Positions 9,036-17,608 of a DNA stretch of 64,000 nucleotides are shown here, piece by piece; position 1 is the stretch's first letter, and the number at the start of each line of letters is the position of its first letter. The notes under the pieces are model-generated. The model was not told where the DNA came from, made no database searches, and worked only from the letters and a program-made list of their open reading frames with translations. The DNA is from CBDIBC01 sp965276635 (GTDB taxonomy: Bacteria > Actinomycetota > Acidimicrobiia > Acidimicrobiales > Palsa-688): the NCBI GenBank assembly GCA_965276635.1, contig CBDIBC010000005.1, positions 1,674,001 through 1,738,000 on the forward strand. The letters are read 5' to 3'. Made by a program: the position numbers and the translations under genes.

Positions 9036-10037
9036 CTAGACGAGGGGAGGTTGTCCGGTCGTACTCCGCCTAGGTTTGGGTTGCGGGACGTACCGTGCGC
9101 CCAGCACGTCCAGCGCCTGGTCCCAGGAGCGGGCCATGGCATGGACGGTGGCCGACAGGTCGACGGCTCTCCCCCGAGCGGCACGGGCCAGCTGGAACTC
9201 GAGCGTCTTGGCGTCCCGAGCGACGTCTTCGAATCGCATCGCGGCCTCGTCCAGGCCACCGTCATGGTGCCCGAGCCACGCCGCGTACGCGGCAGCCAGC
9301 TGACTGCCGGCTCCGCACTGCCGGCATGTCCCGAAGGCCAGGCCATGATAGGCGGCTGGCCCGGAAACTTGCAGCCAGGGGATCGCTTGTTCGAGGGCCT
9401 CACCCATGCGGAGGATGGGGTTGGTGCATGGACGCTTGGCCAGGTGCTGACGCAGCGTCGATCGGGATCGATCCATCAGGTCCAGAGGGTCAGCGACCAG
9501 GTGATCGAGGCGTACCAGCTCGATGTACGGCGGCAGTGTCCTGGCTGCGAACAGGCCGTCGTAGTCGTCGCCGTTCAGCGAAAAGTAGCCGGGCCCATGG
9601 AAGTAGCGGAGGTGGCGAGCCGATGAGTCGACGATGTGGGGAACGATGCTCGTCTTGGTGTGCTCGGTCCGGTAGGACGTCCCGGCCGTGTCCGGCAACC
9701 ACCAGGCATCTACCTCGACGGTGAGCAAGTTTCCCAGGGCGAGCTCCTCGATGACGTGATCGTCGACGGCTCGCCAGACGTTCATCTCCGCGACCTTCAG
9801 GCCGAACAGCGACCACAGGTCCTCCGCGGACGGCTTGAGGAAGGTCCACTGGGTGCTCTCGAAGTCGGCGCTCAGCGCACAGGCTGCGAGCGGGAGCGGC
9901 TCGGCCCCCAATGCGTGGAGCAACTCGATCCACAGGTCGAGATAGCAGTTGCTTTCCGTCCATGTGCGATCCACCCCGTGCAGGGGATGGTTCCGGTACG
10001 TCCCGGGTTCCAGTCCGGCCAGTCCGACGATGGGCAC
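9036..10037 (-). CDS. DUF1839 family protein
   Basis: A 333-residue protein resembling the DUF1839 family, whose members tend to sit beside aminoacyl:carrier-protein ligases. It opens with a short segment (GTYRNHPLH, WTESNCYLDLW) and contains HTKTSIVPHI and YFSLNGDDYDG. There is no signal peptide or membrane helix. It is the last gene of a four-gene minus-strand operon (carrier protein, dehydrogenase, ligase, DUF1839) with gaps of only a few bases. The function is unknown. I infer it acts on the aminoacyl group held on the carrier protein, perhaps as the transferase. Confidence 0.72.
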   Translation of the reverse strand: MPIVGLAGLEPGTYRNHPLHGVDRTWTESNCYLDLWIELLHALGAEPLPLAACALSADFESTQWTFLKPSAEDLWSLFGLKVAEMNVWRAVDDHVIEELALGNLLTVEVDAWWLPDTAGTSYRTEHTKTSIVPHIVDSSARHLRYFHGPGYFSLNGDDYDGLFAARTLPPYIELVRLDHLVADPLDLMDRSRSTLRQHLAKRPCTNPILRMGEALEQAIPWLQVSGPAAYHGLAFGTCRQCGAGSQLAAAYAAWLGHHDGGLDEAAMRFEDVARDAKTLEFQLARAARGRAVDLSATVHAMARSWDQALDVLGARYVPQPKPRRSTTGQPPLV

Positions 10038-10040
10038 GGA

Positions 10041-10955
10041 TCAAGCCAGATCGAGGCGCCGGCGGACTACGGCCGGCCATCCGGCCGTGTCCGCGCCGTG
10101 CGCCCAGAGCAGGGCCAGGGTGATGCGCTCGACGCCGAACCCGACGCAGCTGCTGTGCGCCACGGACCCGTCGGGCAGGTGGAGGTCGAAGGCGTGGCCG
10201 AAGTGATCACGATGGCAGTTGGCGGAGGCAATCGCCGTGCCGCCGGGATCGGGACTGGTGGCGGCCACGATCTCGAACTTGAGCTCCTCGTCCACCTGGT
10301 TGCCGGCCAGCATCCTCCCGGCCCGGCCGAAGAAGGGATCGTTGGCCACCTCGGCGCGGGCATCGATGCCAAGCTCGCAGACCAGAGCCAGGGATCGATC
10401 GCGCCACGTGTCCCGGTGCTCGACAGTGGTGGTCGCGTCGCCCACGCACACGTATTCGTACTGCCGGAACGACTGGAGACGGGCCGGGTCGAGCGACGGT
10501 TCGTACCGGAATACGTAGCCGTAGACGTTCCACCGCTGGCCGCCGGCCGGGACCGCCTTGTCGATGCAGGTATACAGCGGATGGCATGCCGCCGCGCACA
10601 TGCTGGTGTCGGTCGGCTCGAGCTCCGTCGTCCAATCGGCGCCTGTCTCGAGCAGATTCAGCAGTGCGCTGTGCCTGCGGTCGTCGCCGTCGAAGGTGCT
10701 GACGACGCCGGTGAGCGTGGGGAAGTTCCGGAGATAGCCGCTGGCCTCGACGATCGGTCGGGGGACGACCGGCGGGAACCGCACGACCGTCGCGTCCTGG
10801 TCGGACCCGGCGGCCAGGATCATCTTCTCCAGGCCCCAGACGATCTGCTCGAAGCGTTCCGAGCGCCCATAGAGGCCGTCGGCCCCCAGTGGGAGCAGCA
10901 GGCCCGCCTCGAACAGTCGTTCCCTGTACTGCTCGTGGAGCGAACGATCTGGCAT
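10041..10955 (-). CDS. Amino acid:[carrier protein] ligase (class II aaRS-like)
   Basis: This 304-residue protein looks like a truncated atypical seryl-tRNA synthetase without a tRNA-binding domain. Known members activate glycine or alanine with ATP and load it onto the phosphopantetheine of a small carrier protein. Class II motif 2 is visible as YVFRYEP (Arg150 region) and motif 3 as GFGVERITLALLWAHG. Cys124 (AACHPLY), Glu167 (QYEYVCVGD) and Cys270 (SSCVGFG) fit the zinc site of these ligases in order and spacing. The carrier protein it would charge is encoded two genes upstream in the same operon. Amino-acid specificity cannot be read from the sequence. Confidence 0.87.
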   Translation of the reverse strand: MPDRSLHEQYRERLFEAGLLLPLGADGLYGRSERFEQIVWGLEKMILAAGSDQDATVVRFPPVVPRPIVEASGYLRNFPTLTGVVSTFDGDDRRHSALLNLLETGADWTTELEPTDTSMCAAACHPLYTCIDKAVPAGGQRWNVYGYVFRYEPSLDPARLQSFRQYEYVCVGDATTTVEHRDTWRDRSLALVCELGIDARAEVANDPFFGRAGRMLAGNQVDEELKFEIVAATSPDPGGTAIASANCHRDHFGHAFDLHLPDGSVAHSSCVGFGVERITLALLWAHGADTAGWPAVVRRRLDLA

Positions 10956-10958
10956 CGA

Positions 10959-12125
10959 TCAGATCCGCTTGCTGGCCAGCAGGAGCTGCGCGGTGTTGGA
11001 CAGGATGCGATCGTTGTTCACCATCAGCTGGGCGCCGTACGCGTCGCGCAGCAGCCGGCCCAGGCTGAACGGGGAGTCCTCCCGGTACCCCGCCATGCCA
11101 CAGATCATCAGGGCCTTGGCCGTGACCGAGACCACCAGCGTCGACGCCGCCACTTTGAGGCTGTTCATGGCCACGGCCGTCGAGATGGATCCGACCGATT
11201 CGGGGTCCCCGTCGGCGCGAGCTGAGGCCAGCAGCGCGGCGGCCATCAGGGCTCGGAACTGCTGGAGCTCCCCTGCCAGCTCGGCCAGGCTGACGGCCGC
11301 CGATGCGGGAGCGGACCCGGGCCGGCTGCGGGCTTTGTCCCGCAGGTAGCGATGCGCCTTGTCCGCCGCGGCCTCAGCCATGCCCAGCCAGACGGAGCCC
11401 CACAGGATGTGGGACACGGGCAACATCGTGGCCGTGGAGATGTCACCGAACGAATCGGGGAGGATGTCGTCGGTCGAGCCATCAGCCACGAGCTGGAACC
11501 CGTGACTGACGGTCCCTCGGAAGCCGAGCGTGTCCCAGGTACCGCTGGCGTCCAGGTGCAGTCCGGGTGGCTCACAGTAGACGAGCACCTGATCGGACGG
11601 AGGGCTGGAGGCGTCCCGGCGAGCAGTGACGAGGACGGCGTCGGCGTACTCCCCGTAGGAGATAACCGACGCCTGCTTCTCGAGGTGGTAGCCCGCTGCA
11701 GTTCGCTCCACCGCGCAGATGCTGCTGCGCGTGTCACCGCCGACGGTCGCCTCCGTCGTGGCGCTGGCCAGCAGCAGTTGGTCCCTGGCGATCTGGCGTA
11801 GACGGTCTCGGAAATGGTCACCGTGTCCATGGCGAGCGAGGCACGCTACTTGTATCTGGTGCATGGCCAAGGTCATGGCGCTCGACGAGCAGTGCCGAGC
11901 GATGGCCTGGACAGCCCCAGCGATGTCATGCAACGGCCAGCCCTCACCACCGAGATCGGTAGGAATGGCCACCCCCAGCAGGCCGTCGGTTCGCATGGCC
12001 TCTACCGCCTCGTGGGGAAACCTGGCGTCGCGGTCCACCTCGGCCGCCCATGGAGCCACGAACGTCTCGCCCAACCGGAGGGCCCGCTCCGACGCTGTGG
12101 TTCGTGACGAATCGACGGTCGTCAC
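10959..12125 (-). CDS. Acyl-CoA dehydrogenase-like flavoprotein of the carrier-protein operon
   Basis: A protein of about 388 residues with the acyl-CoA dehydrogenase fold: an N-terminal helical domain (LGVAIPTDLGGEGWP), a central beta domain and a C-terminal helical domain (MICGMAGYREDSPFSLGRLLRDAYG). It would use FAD to oxidise an acyl thioester. In this operon the substrate may be an aminoacyl or acyl group on the carrier protein instead of a CoA ester; that is inference. I chose the GTG at 12125, one base after the carrier-protein stop. A start at 12176 would overlap that gene by 50 bp. No clear catalytic Glu could be assigned by eye. Confidence 0.8.
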   Translation of the reverse strand: MTTVDSSRTTASERALRLGETFVAPWAAEVDRDARFPHEAVEAMRTDGLLGVAIPTDLGGEGWPLHDIAGAVQAIARHCSSSAMTLAMHQIQVACLARHGHGDHFRDRLRQIARDQLLLASATTEATVGGDTRSSICAVERTAAGYHLEKQASVISYGEYADAVLVTARRDASSPPSDQVLVYCEPPGLHLDASGTWDTLGFRGTVSHGFQLVADGSTDDILPDSFGDISTATMLPVSHILWGSVWLGMAEAAADKAHRYLRDKARSRPGSAPASAAVSLAELAGELQQFRALMAAALLASARADGDPESVGSISTAVAMNSLKVAASTLVVSVTAKALMICGMAGYREDSPFSLGRLLRDAYGAQLMVNNDRILSNTAQLLLASKRI

Positions 12126-12126
12126 T

Positions 12127-12384
12127 TCAGACCGCGCTCGTGCATCCGAGCTCAGCGAGCGCCTCCCGGATGGCAACGATCGACTCGAACGTTCGCTTGC
12201 GCAGGAGCCGGTCAGGGAACTCGATGTCGAAAGCGTCCTCCAACGCCAGCATCACGTTCACACTGGCATGAGAAGTGAGGCCCCGGCGGTAGAGATCGTC
12301 CGAGGAGCCGACGGTCGCAGCGTCGACGGCCAGTCGCCCGTGCTCGCGGAGTACGGCGCGGATCTCGTCATCCATGGCGGTCAT
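12127..12384 (-). CDS. Acyl carrier protein
   Basis: A small acidic protein of 85 residues with the four-helix carrier-protein pattern. The phosphopantetheine site is Ser38 in YRRGLTSHASV, with Thr in place of the usual Asp before the serine. It is the first gene of the minus-strand operon and is followed by the dehydrogenase-like, ligase and DUF1839 genes. It is therefore the likely acceptor for the aminoacyl ligase. An aggaaagg motif lies just upstream. A second in-frame ATG nine bases later gives a slightly better spacing and may be the real start. Confidence 0.87.
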   Translation of the reverse strand: MTAMDDEIRAVLREHGRLAVDAATVGSSDDLYRRGLTSHASVNVMLALEDAFDIEFPDRLLRKRTFESIVAIREALAELGCTSAV

Positions 12385-12602
12385 GTCCTTTCCTGGTCGT
12401 GCTGTGCTCGAAGGTGCATACGGATCGGCTGAGGAGATGCTCGGGTCGTCTTCCGGGGGGTCGAGCCCAACCGTGAAGATGATCGACTACGTGGTGCCAA
12501 ACTGTAGGCCTCCCCCCTGTTCTCGCCCCTAGTCGTGGTGGAGAAACGGATAATTTGTCCCATTATGACGGTCCGATAGGTGTTCTGCAGAAGGATGGTT
12601 CG

Positions 12603-15101
12603 GTGAACGATCTCCTAGCCATGGCGACGTGGCTGTGCGCCTCGACGACCATCGATGCTGTGACCGAGCCGCGGAGCCTCGAGTCGGCGAACCTCCTCTG
12701 GCTGCCTGCTGCGGTGCCGGGAACCGCTGCCAGTGCCCTGCGGTCTGCCGGGCGCTGGTGCTGGGGGGAATCCGACCGCGATGCCCTGGATGGTCGCGAT
12801 TGGTGGTTCCGATGTGAGTTTGCGGCTGACTCGGGCGACGATACATGGCTGGAGTGTGATGGGTTGGCAACTGGCGCAGAGGTATGGCTGAACGATGGCT
12901 TGGTGGCCACGAGTGACAATATGTGGCTCGCCCACAGAACGGCCGTCACCGTCCAGACGGGGACGAACCAACTGGCGATTCGGTTCGCAGCCTTGGATGC
13001 CGTGCTCAAGGTGCGCCGTCCCCGCCCTCGGTGGCGTTCGAAGTTGCCTCGAGACCAGAACCTCCGCTGGTGCCGGACTGCATTGCCCGGTCGCATCGCC
13101 GGCTGGGCGGATTGGGCCGCTCCGGTCGGACCTTGGCGCCCTGTCCGGCTCACGACGACCGCAAAGGCGCGAATCCTCGAACGGCACCTCCGGGTGTCAT
13201 GTGAGGACGGCGCCGGCCACGTCGGTGTGCGGCTGGACGTGGCCACGGCCCGCCCCGGGCTCGAGGCCGAGGCCACGGTTGGAGGAACGACCGGCGCCCT
13301 GGAGTGGCAGTCGGAGGGAGGCGAACATGCCCTGGTGGGCGAGCTCCAGATCCCGGCCGTGGAGCGATGGTGGCCTCACACTCATGGTGAGCCGGTCCTG
13401 TATCCCGTTACCGTGACGCTCGGCGAGGAGACATTCGATCTGGGCCACGTCGGCTTCCGATCGGTCGAGATCGACCGATCGGACGGAGGCTTCAGCTTCG
13501 TGGTGAACGGGGAGCGGATCTTCTGTCGGGGGGCGTGCTGGGTCGGGCCAGACGTGGTGTCGCTGAACCCCGGAGAGGCTGCCGTCCGTCGTTCCCTCGA
13601 GCTGCTGCGTGACGCCGGCATGAACATGGTGCGGGTTGGCGGTTACAGCCACTACCAGGACTCGACGTTCTTCGACCTCTGCGACGAGTTGGGGATCCTG
13701 GTCTGGCAGGACTGCATGCTGGCCAGCTACGACCCGCCCGAGGACGACGACTGGCTGGCTGGGCTCTCCGAGGAGTTGACCCAGGTCCTGGGCGCGCTGA
13801 GCGGACGGCCGTCACTCGCTCTCGTGTGCGGGAGCAGCGAGACCTACCAGCAGGCTGCCATGTTCGGCCTCGACCAGTCCCAGTGGAGCAGCCGGGCGCT
13901 CGACGAGGTGATCCCGGACGTCGTTGCCCGCGTCTTGCCGGACACCGAGCACCTCGTCTCGGCGCCGAGCGGAGGGAACCCGGCGTTCGATCCCAGGGAG
14001 GGCGTGGCCCACTACTTCGGGGTGGGCGCCTACCTCCGCCCCTTGGAAGATGCTCGGCGATCAGCCCCCCGCTTCGCCGCCGAATGCCTGGCCTTCGCCA
14101 CGCCGCCGGAGCCGGCGACGGTCGAGGAAGTGTTCGGCTCCGACGCCGTGGCCGGCCATGACCCACGATGGAAGTCCACCGTGGCCCGGGACTCGGCGAC
14201 ATCGTGGGACTTCGAAGATGTCGTCGACGCCTACGTCGAGATGTTGTTCGCTCTCGATCCGAGAGCGCTGCGGTGGGAGGACCCCGAGCGGCATCTCGAA
14301 TACCAGCGGGCCACGGTCGCCGAGATCATGACCGCGACCTTCACCGAATGGCGCCGCGCCGGCTCCACCTGCGCAGGAGGGCTCGTCCTCAGCTGGCAGG
14401 ACCTGTGGCCCGGTGCCGGTTGGGGCCTACTGGACGCGTTCGGCCGCCCCAAGGCCCCCTGGTTCGCGCTCCGGAGGACCCTCGCCCCGCTGGCGGTCCT
14501 GCTGTCGGACGAGGGTCTCTCCGGCCTGCAGGTGCATGTCGTCAACGACCGCCCCGAACCGTGGGCCGGCCGGTTGCGCCTCCAGGTGTTCAACCGCGAG
14601 GGAGTCGCGGTGGAAGACGCAGTCCGAGCCATCGAGGTGGCCGGCGGAGGCAGGCAGACCGTCGGAGACGCCGCGCTGCTCGGGGGATTCCGGGATCTCA
14701 CCTACACCTACCGCTTCGGCCCACGGTCCTACGACATCGTTCGCGCCGTGCTGGAGGAAGACGACAGTCTGGTCGTCAGCGAGGCAACCTACCTCCCTGG
14801 CGGCCGACACCGACCGCTCGACACCGAAGTCGGTCTGGCGGCGACGGCGCGCCGCACTGCCGACAGCCGCTGGGAGGTCGTCATCTCGACCCGGCGGATG
14901 GCTCAGGGCGTGGCGCTCGACGTGCCCGGGTGGTTGCCGTCCGACAGCTGGTTCCACCTGGCGCCGGGGATCACACGAACCGTGTCTCTCGTCCCCGACG
15001 GGTCCGTGCCGGGCCTCGGCACCGACCGGCTGCCGGCCGGGAGCCGGGTCCGGGCCCTCAATGCCGCGGAGTCTGTGACCATCGGCCGCCACGATGCCTG
15101 A
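12603..15101 (+). CDS. GH2 beta-mannosidase-like glycoside hydrolase
   Basis: A protein of about 832 residues with the layout of GH2 beta-mannosidases: a jelly-roll N-terminal domain, an immunoglobulin-like domain, then a TIM barrel. FFDLCDELGILVWQD is a family signature. The usual acid/base motif CGNNE reads CGSSE here, keeping Glu413 but replacing the preceding Asn. The nucleophile region RFAAECLAF keeps Glu494. No signal peptide is visible, so it probably acts in the cytosol. The GTG at 12603 was preferred because agaagga lies seven bases upstream. A TTG at 12555 is an alternative. It is divergent from the carrier-protein operon and overlaps the GNAT gene. Confidence 0.8.
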   Translation: MNDLLAMATWLCASTTIDAVTEPRSLESANLLWLPAAVPGTAASALRSAGRWCWGESDRDALDGRDWWFRCEFAADSGDDTWLECDGLATGAEVWLNDGLVATSDNMWLAHRTAVTVQTGTNQLAIRFAALDAVLKVRRPRPRWRSKLPRDQNLRWCRTALPGRIAGWADWAAPVGPWRPVRLTTTAKARILERHLRVSCEDGAGHVGVRLDVATARPGLEAEATVGGTTGALEWQSEGGEHALVGELQIPAVERWWPHTHGEPVLYPVTVTLGEETFDLGHVGFRSVEIDRSDGGFSFVVNGERIFCRGACWVGPDVVSLNPGEAAVRRSLELLRDAGMNMVRVGGYSHYQDSTFFDLCDELGILVWQDCMLASYDPPEDDDWLAGLSEELTQVLGALSGRPSLALVCGSSETYQQAAMFGLDQSQWSSRALDEVIPDVVARVLPDTEHLVSAPSGGNPAFDPREGVAHYFGVGAYLRPLEDARRSAPRFAAECLAFATPPEPATVEEVFGSDAVAGHDPRWKSTVARDSATSWDFEDVVDAYVEMLFALDPRALRWEDPERHLEYQRATVAEIMTATFTEWRRAGSTCAGGLVLSWQDLWPGAGWGLLDAFGRPKAPWFALRRTLAPLAVLLSDEGLSGLQVHVVNDRPEPWAGRLRLQVFNREGVAVEDAVRAIEVAGGGRQTVGDAALLGGFRDLTYTYRFGPRSYDIVRAVLEEDDSLVVSEATYLPGGRHRPLDTEVGLAATARRTADSRWEVVISTRRMAQGVALDVPGWLPSDSWFHLAPGITRTVSLVPDGSVPGLGTDRLPAGSRVRALNAAESVTIGRHDA

Positions 15102-15864
15102 GCGATCCGATCTCTCCGTGCCATCGGCTGATCGCATCAACCGGTGGCGGACGGCCGTCGGTCGGTCGTCGGCGATCTGGGCGCGCCAGCGCCTCGATGT
15201 GGGGCCGTCATGGTGGTGGGGGGTCAGTGGCGCCCCCCGTGCCGACTACAACGTGCTCTGCTATCACGGTCCGGCGCCGGCCGAGGAGCTGCCGTCGCTG
15301 GCTGAACGCATCATCGACGAGCGCGTGCCCAGCCTGGTGATGCTCGCCGGCCCGGGCCTGGCCGGGGCCAGAGTGTTGGCAGATGCCGGCCTGGTCTGCG
15401 TCACTGCGACAGCGATGATGGTGATGCCAGCCCCGCCCGGTACGCCCGACCGCGACGCTCGTCCCCTATCCCTCGACGAGCTGCCGGCGGGCCGCCGGAT
15501 CGTCGCAGCCGCATTCTCGCTGACCGAGGAGTTGGCCGAGATTGCGCTTCCCGATCTCCTCGAGGCGTCCGCCGACGCCGTCGTCCTGGGGCTGGCGGAG
15601 GACGATCGGTTGGCCTCGGTCGTTGCCGCGCAGGTCACCTCCGGCACTCTGGCGTTCTGGTCCATGGCTACCCCACCGGATGCACAGGGTCGGGGGCTTG
15701 GCGGCCGCCTCCTCGGATCGCTTCTCGCCTGGGGGTACCAGCACGAGGCGCGCGAGGTGGCCTTCCTGGCGTCGCCGCCCGGCATGCGTCTCTACCGGTC
15801 CGCCGGCGCCGAGATCGTCGAGCACTGGCAGGTGTGGTCCCGACCGCGGTGGGTCATGGCCTGA
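15094..15864 (+). CDS. GNAT-family acyltransferase
   Basis: A 256-residue protein whose C-terminal half has the GNAT acyl-CoA pyrophosphate loop (QGRGLGGRLL) and a typical final strand (GMRLYRSAGAEIVE). The N-terminal half looks like a second, degenerate GNAT domain. Its ATG lies inside the end of the GH2 gene, so the two are translationally coupled. The acceptor is unknown. Given the neighbours, it could acylate a sugar amine or use an acyl or aminoacyl carrier protein as donor; this is inference. The 3' end overlaps the convergent didomain hydrolase gene by 11 bp. Confidence 0.78.
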   Translation: MPERSDLSVPSADRINRWRTAVGRSSAIWARQRLDVGPSWWWGVSGAPRADYNVLCYHGPAPAEELPSLAERIIDERVPSLVMLAGPGLAGARVLADAGLVCVTATAMMVMPAPPGTPDRDARPLSLDELPAGRRIVAAAFSLTEELAEIALPDLLEASADAVVLGLAEDDRLASVVAAQVTSGTLAFWSMATPPDAQGRGLGGRLLGSLLAWGYQHEAREVAFLASPPGMRLYRSAGAEIVEHWQVWSRPRWVMA

Positions 15865-17551
15865 TCGGCTCGGCCTCTCGGAGCGCGCCTGGTAGCCACT
15901 CTGCGATGGCGGCGAGGACATCGGGGCGCAGCCAGTGACGGTGCATGGGATGGTCGATGCTGGTCAGAATGCGGTGCTCGATGTGGCCGCGTCGACGAGC
16001 CCACCGCCACGATCGACCGACGCGATGCTGGAGGAAGTCCACGCCATCGTCACCTTCGGCGAACAGCATGAGCACAGGAACGCCGGCTCGGCCGAGCTGA
16101 CGGAGCCAGGTGGCTGCCCGGTGACGGATGCCGATCGCATCCAGCGCGGACCACAATCCGACCCGAGCCCACCGCTGGTCGCGGGCGATCTCGCCGAGGC
16201 GGCGCTGGTGGGTCTCGGCAACGATGTCCGCTTCGACCACGTCGCCGGGCCTCCAGTAGAGCTGCGGGTTGATGGCGACCACACCGTCGACAGGGATGCG
16301 GCGGGCTGCCTCCAGCGCCACCCACGCTCCGGCGCACAGACCAAGAAGTACCACCTGCTCGTAGCCACTCTGTCGGAGCGATTCGACGATTTCGACGGTC
16401 TCGCCGATCGTGTGCGCGTCGTATGGCCGGCCCGGCGCGTGGCCGAGATCCGGGCTCTCGCCCCAGCCCGAGAAGTCCGCTCGTACAGTCGCATACCCCG
16501 CTGCAGCCAGCTGCCGGCCATACTCGACCCAGGCCCGGCCTGGGCCTATGTGGGGCTCGGAGCCGGAGTTCAGCAGGACGACTGCGGCCGAGGGGGGATT
16601 CTCGGGGACGGTGGCCATCCCCACCAGTCCGTGCGGGCCGAGTTGCACGGCGCTCTCGGTCACTCGATGGCCGTCGACGTCGAGTGTCTCGGTCGGTCGG
16701 CAGGTCGGTGGTTCTGCGGTCGACGGGTCTTGCCTCCGTTCCATGGCCGGGCGGCCGGCGTGCCACGAACGGACAAGCTCGATGAGCTCTGGCGACACTT
16801 CTGCGTACTCCGTCGGCTGGTCGAGCGCCAACTCGCTGCCCGGCGCGTCGCGGAGATCCACCGTGGCGCCGAGACCCTCCAGCACCGCCACCAGCTCGGA
16901 GGCGACTGGCCGATCGGTCCGATCCAGGAGGAGGATGTCCGGCGCAGGGGATTCGTGGATCTCCGCCGGAGAGATGCGACCGAGGTCAGCGAGCGTCTCC
17001 GGCTCGAAGACCGAGCCCGTCACGCATATCGTCCCGGTCGGGTAGCCGGGTTGACCGTCGGGCACGTCGTCGCCCAGCAGCGTGATCTCACGGACGAAGC
17101 GCCGGCCGCTCGTCACCGGCGCCCAGGCCACCACCGCATCCGCCCCGACGGATGAGCCGTCGAGAAGGGAGAAGGTGGCGCCGAGGCGCAACCCGATGAG
17201 GATCACGTGTCGATGTCCCTCTCGTCGGAGCTCCGACACGGCCTGAGCGATGCTCCAGTGCCACGCGCGCAGCCGGTGCGGATCGGTCTGCTCGCCGGAC
17301 GAATCGCCGGTCCCGTGCAGGTCGAAGCGCAGGACGGTACAGCCCTCCGTGGCCAGCACCTCCGCGAGTTCCCGCATGGAACGATGGGCGGTCCAGTACT
17401 CGTAGCCGACCGTGGGGACGAAAACGACCCCGACGTCAGCCGGTTGGTCACGGATCGGTTCGGTCCACCATCCGAACAGGGGACGATCGTGGGGCCCAAA
17501 CCAGCGCCCGCGCGTGACCCAGAGCGCGTCGGCAGTAGGCGCTCGGTTCAC
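15854..17551 (-). CDS. Didomain alpha/beta hydrolase, paralogue of the protein at 7217-8938
   Basis: A 565-residue protein with the same two-domain layout as its paralogue. The first nucleophile elbow reads GLRLGAT with Arg122 in place of serine. The second reads GLCAGAW with Cys406 as the likely nucleophile, followed by candidate Asp (EGDDGVDF) and His (SIDHPMHRHW). The shared Arg/Cys substitutions in both proteins argue against random loss. The two genes bracket the carrier-protein and GH2/GNAT genes. I infer that the C-terminal domain forms an acyl-Cys intermediate and the N-terminal domain binds a partner or substrate. The GTG at 17551 is the start. Confidence 0.78.
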   Translation of the reverse strand: MNRAPTADALWVTRGRWFGPHDRPLFGWWTEPIRDQPADVGVVFVPTVGYEYWTAHRSMRELAEVLATEGCTVLRFDLHGTGDSSGEQTDPHRLRAWHWSIAQAVSELRREGHRHVILIGLRLGATFSLLDGSSVGADAVVAWAPVTSGRRFVREITLLGDDVPDGQPGYPTGTICVTGSVFEPETLADLGRISPAEIHESPAPDILLLDRTDRPVASELVAVLEGLGATVDLRDAPGSELALDQPTEYAEVSPELIELVRSWHAGRPAMERRQDPSTAEPPTCRPTETLDVDGHRVTESAVQLGPHGLVGMATVPENPPSAAVVLLNSGSEPHIGPGRAWVEYGRQLAAAGYATVRADFSGWGESPDLGHAPGRPYDAHTIGETVEIVESLRQSGYEQVVLLGLCAGAWVALEAARRIPVDGVVAINPQLYWRPGDVVEADIVAETHQRRLGEIARDQRWARVGLWSALDAIGIRHRAATWLRQLGRAGVPVLMLFAEGDDGVDFLQHRVGRSWRWARRRGHIEHRILTSIDHPMHRHWLRPDVLAAIAEWLPGALREAEPIRP

Positions 17552-17608
17552 GTAGCTGGTGTACCCATCCAGATGACCGCCGAACCTCGGGTCGGTAGTC
17601 TCGCTGCC

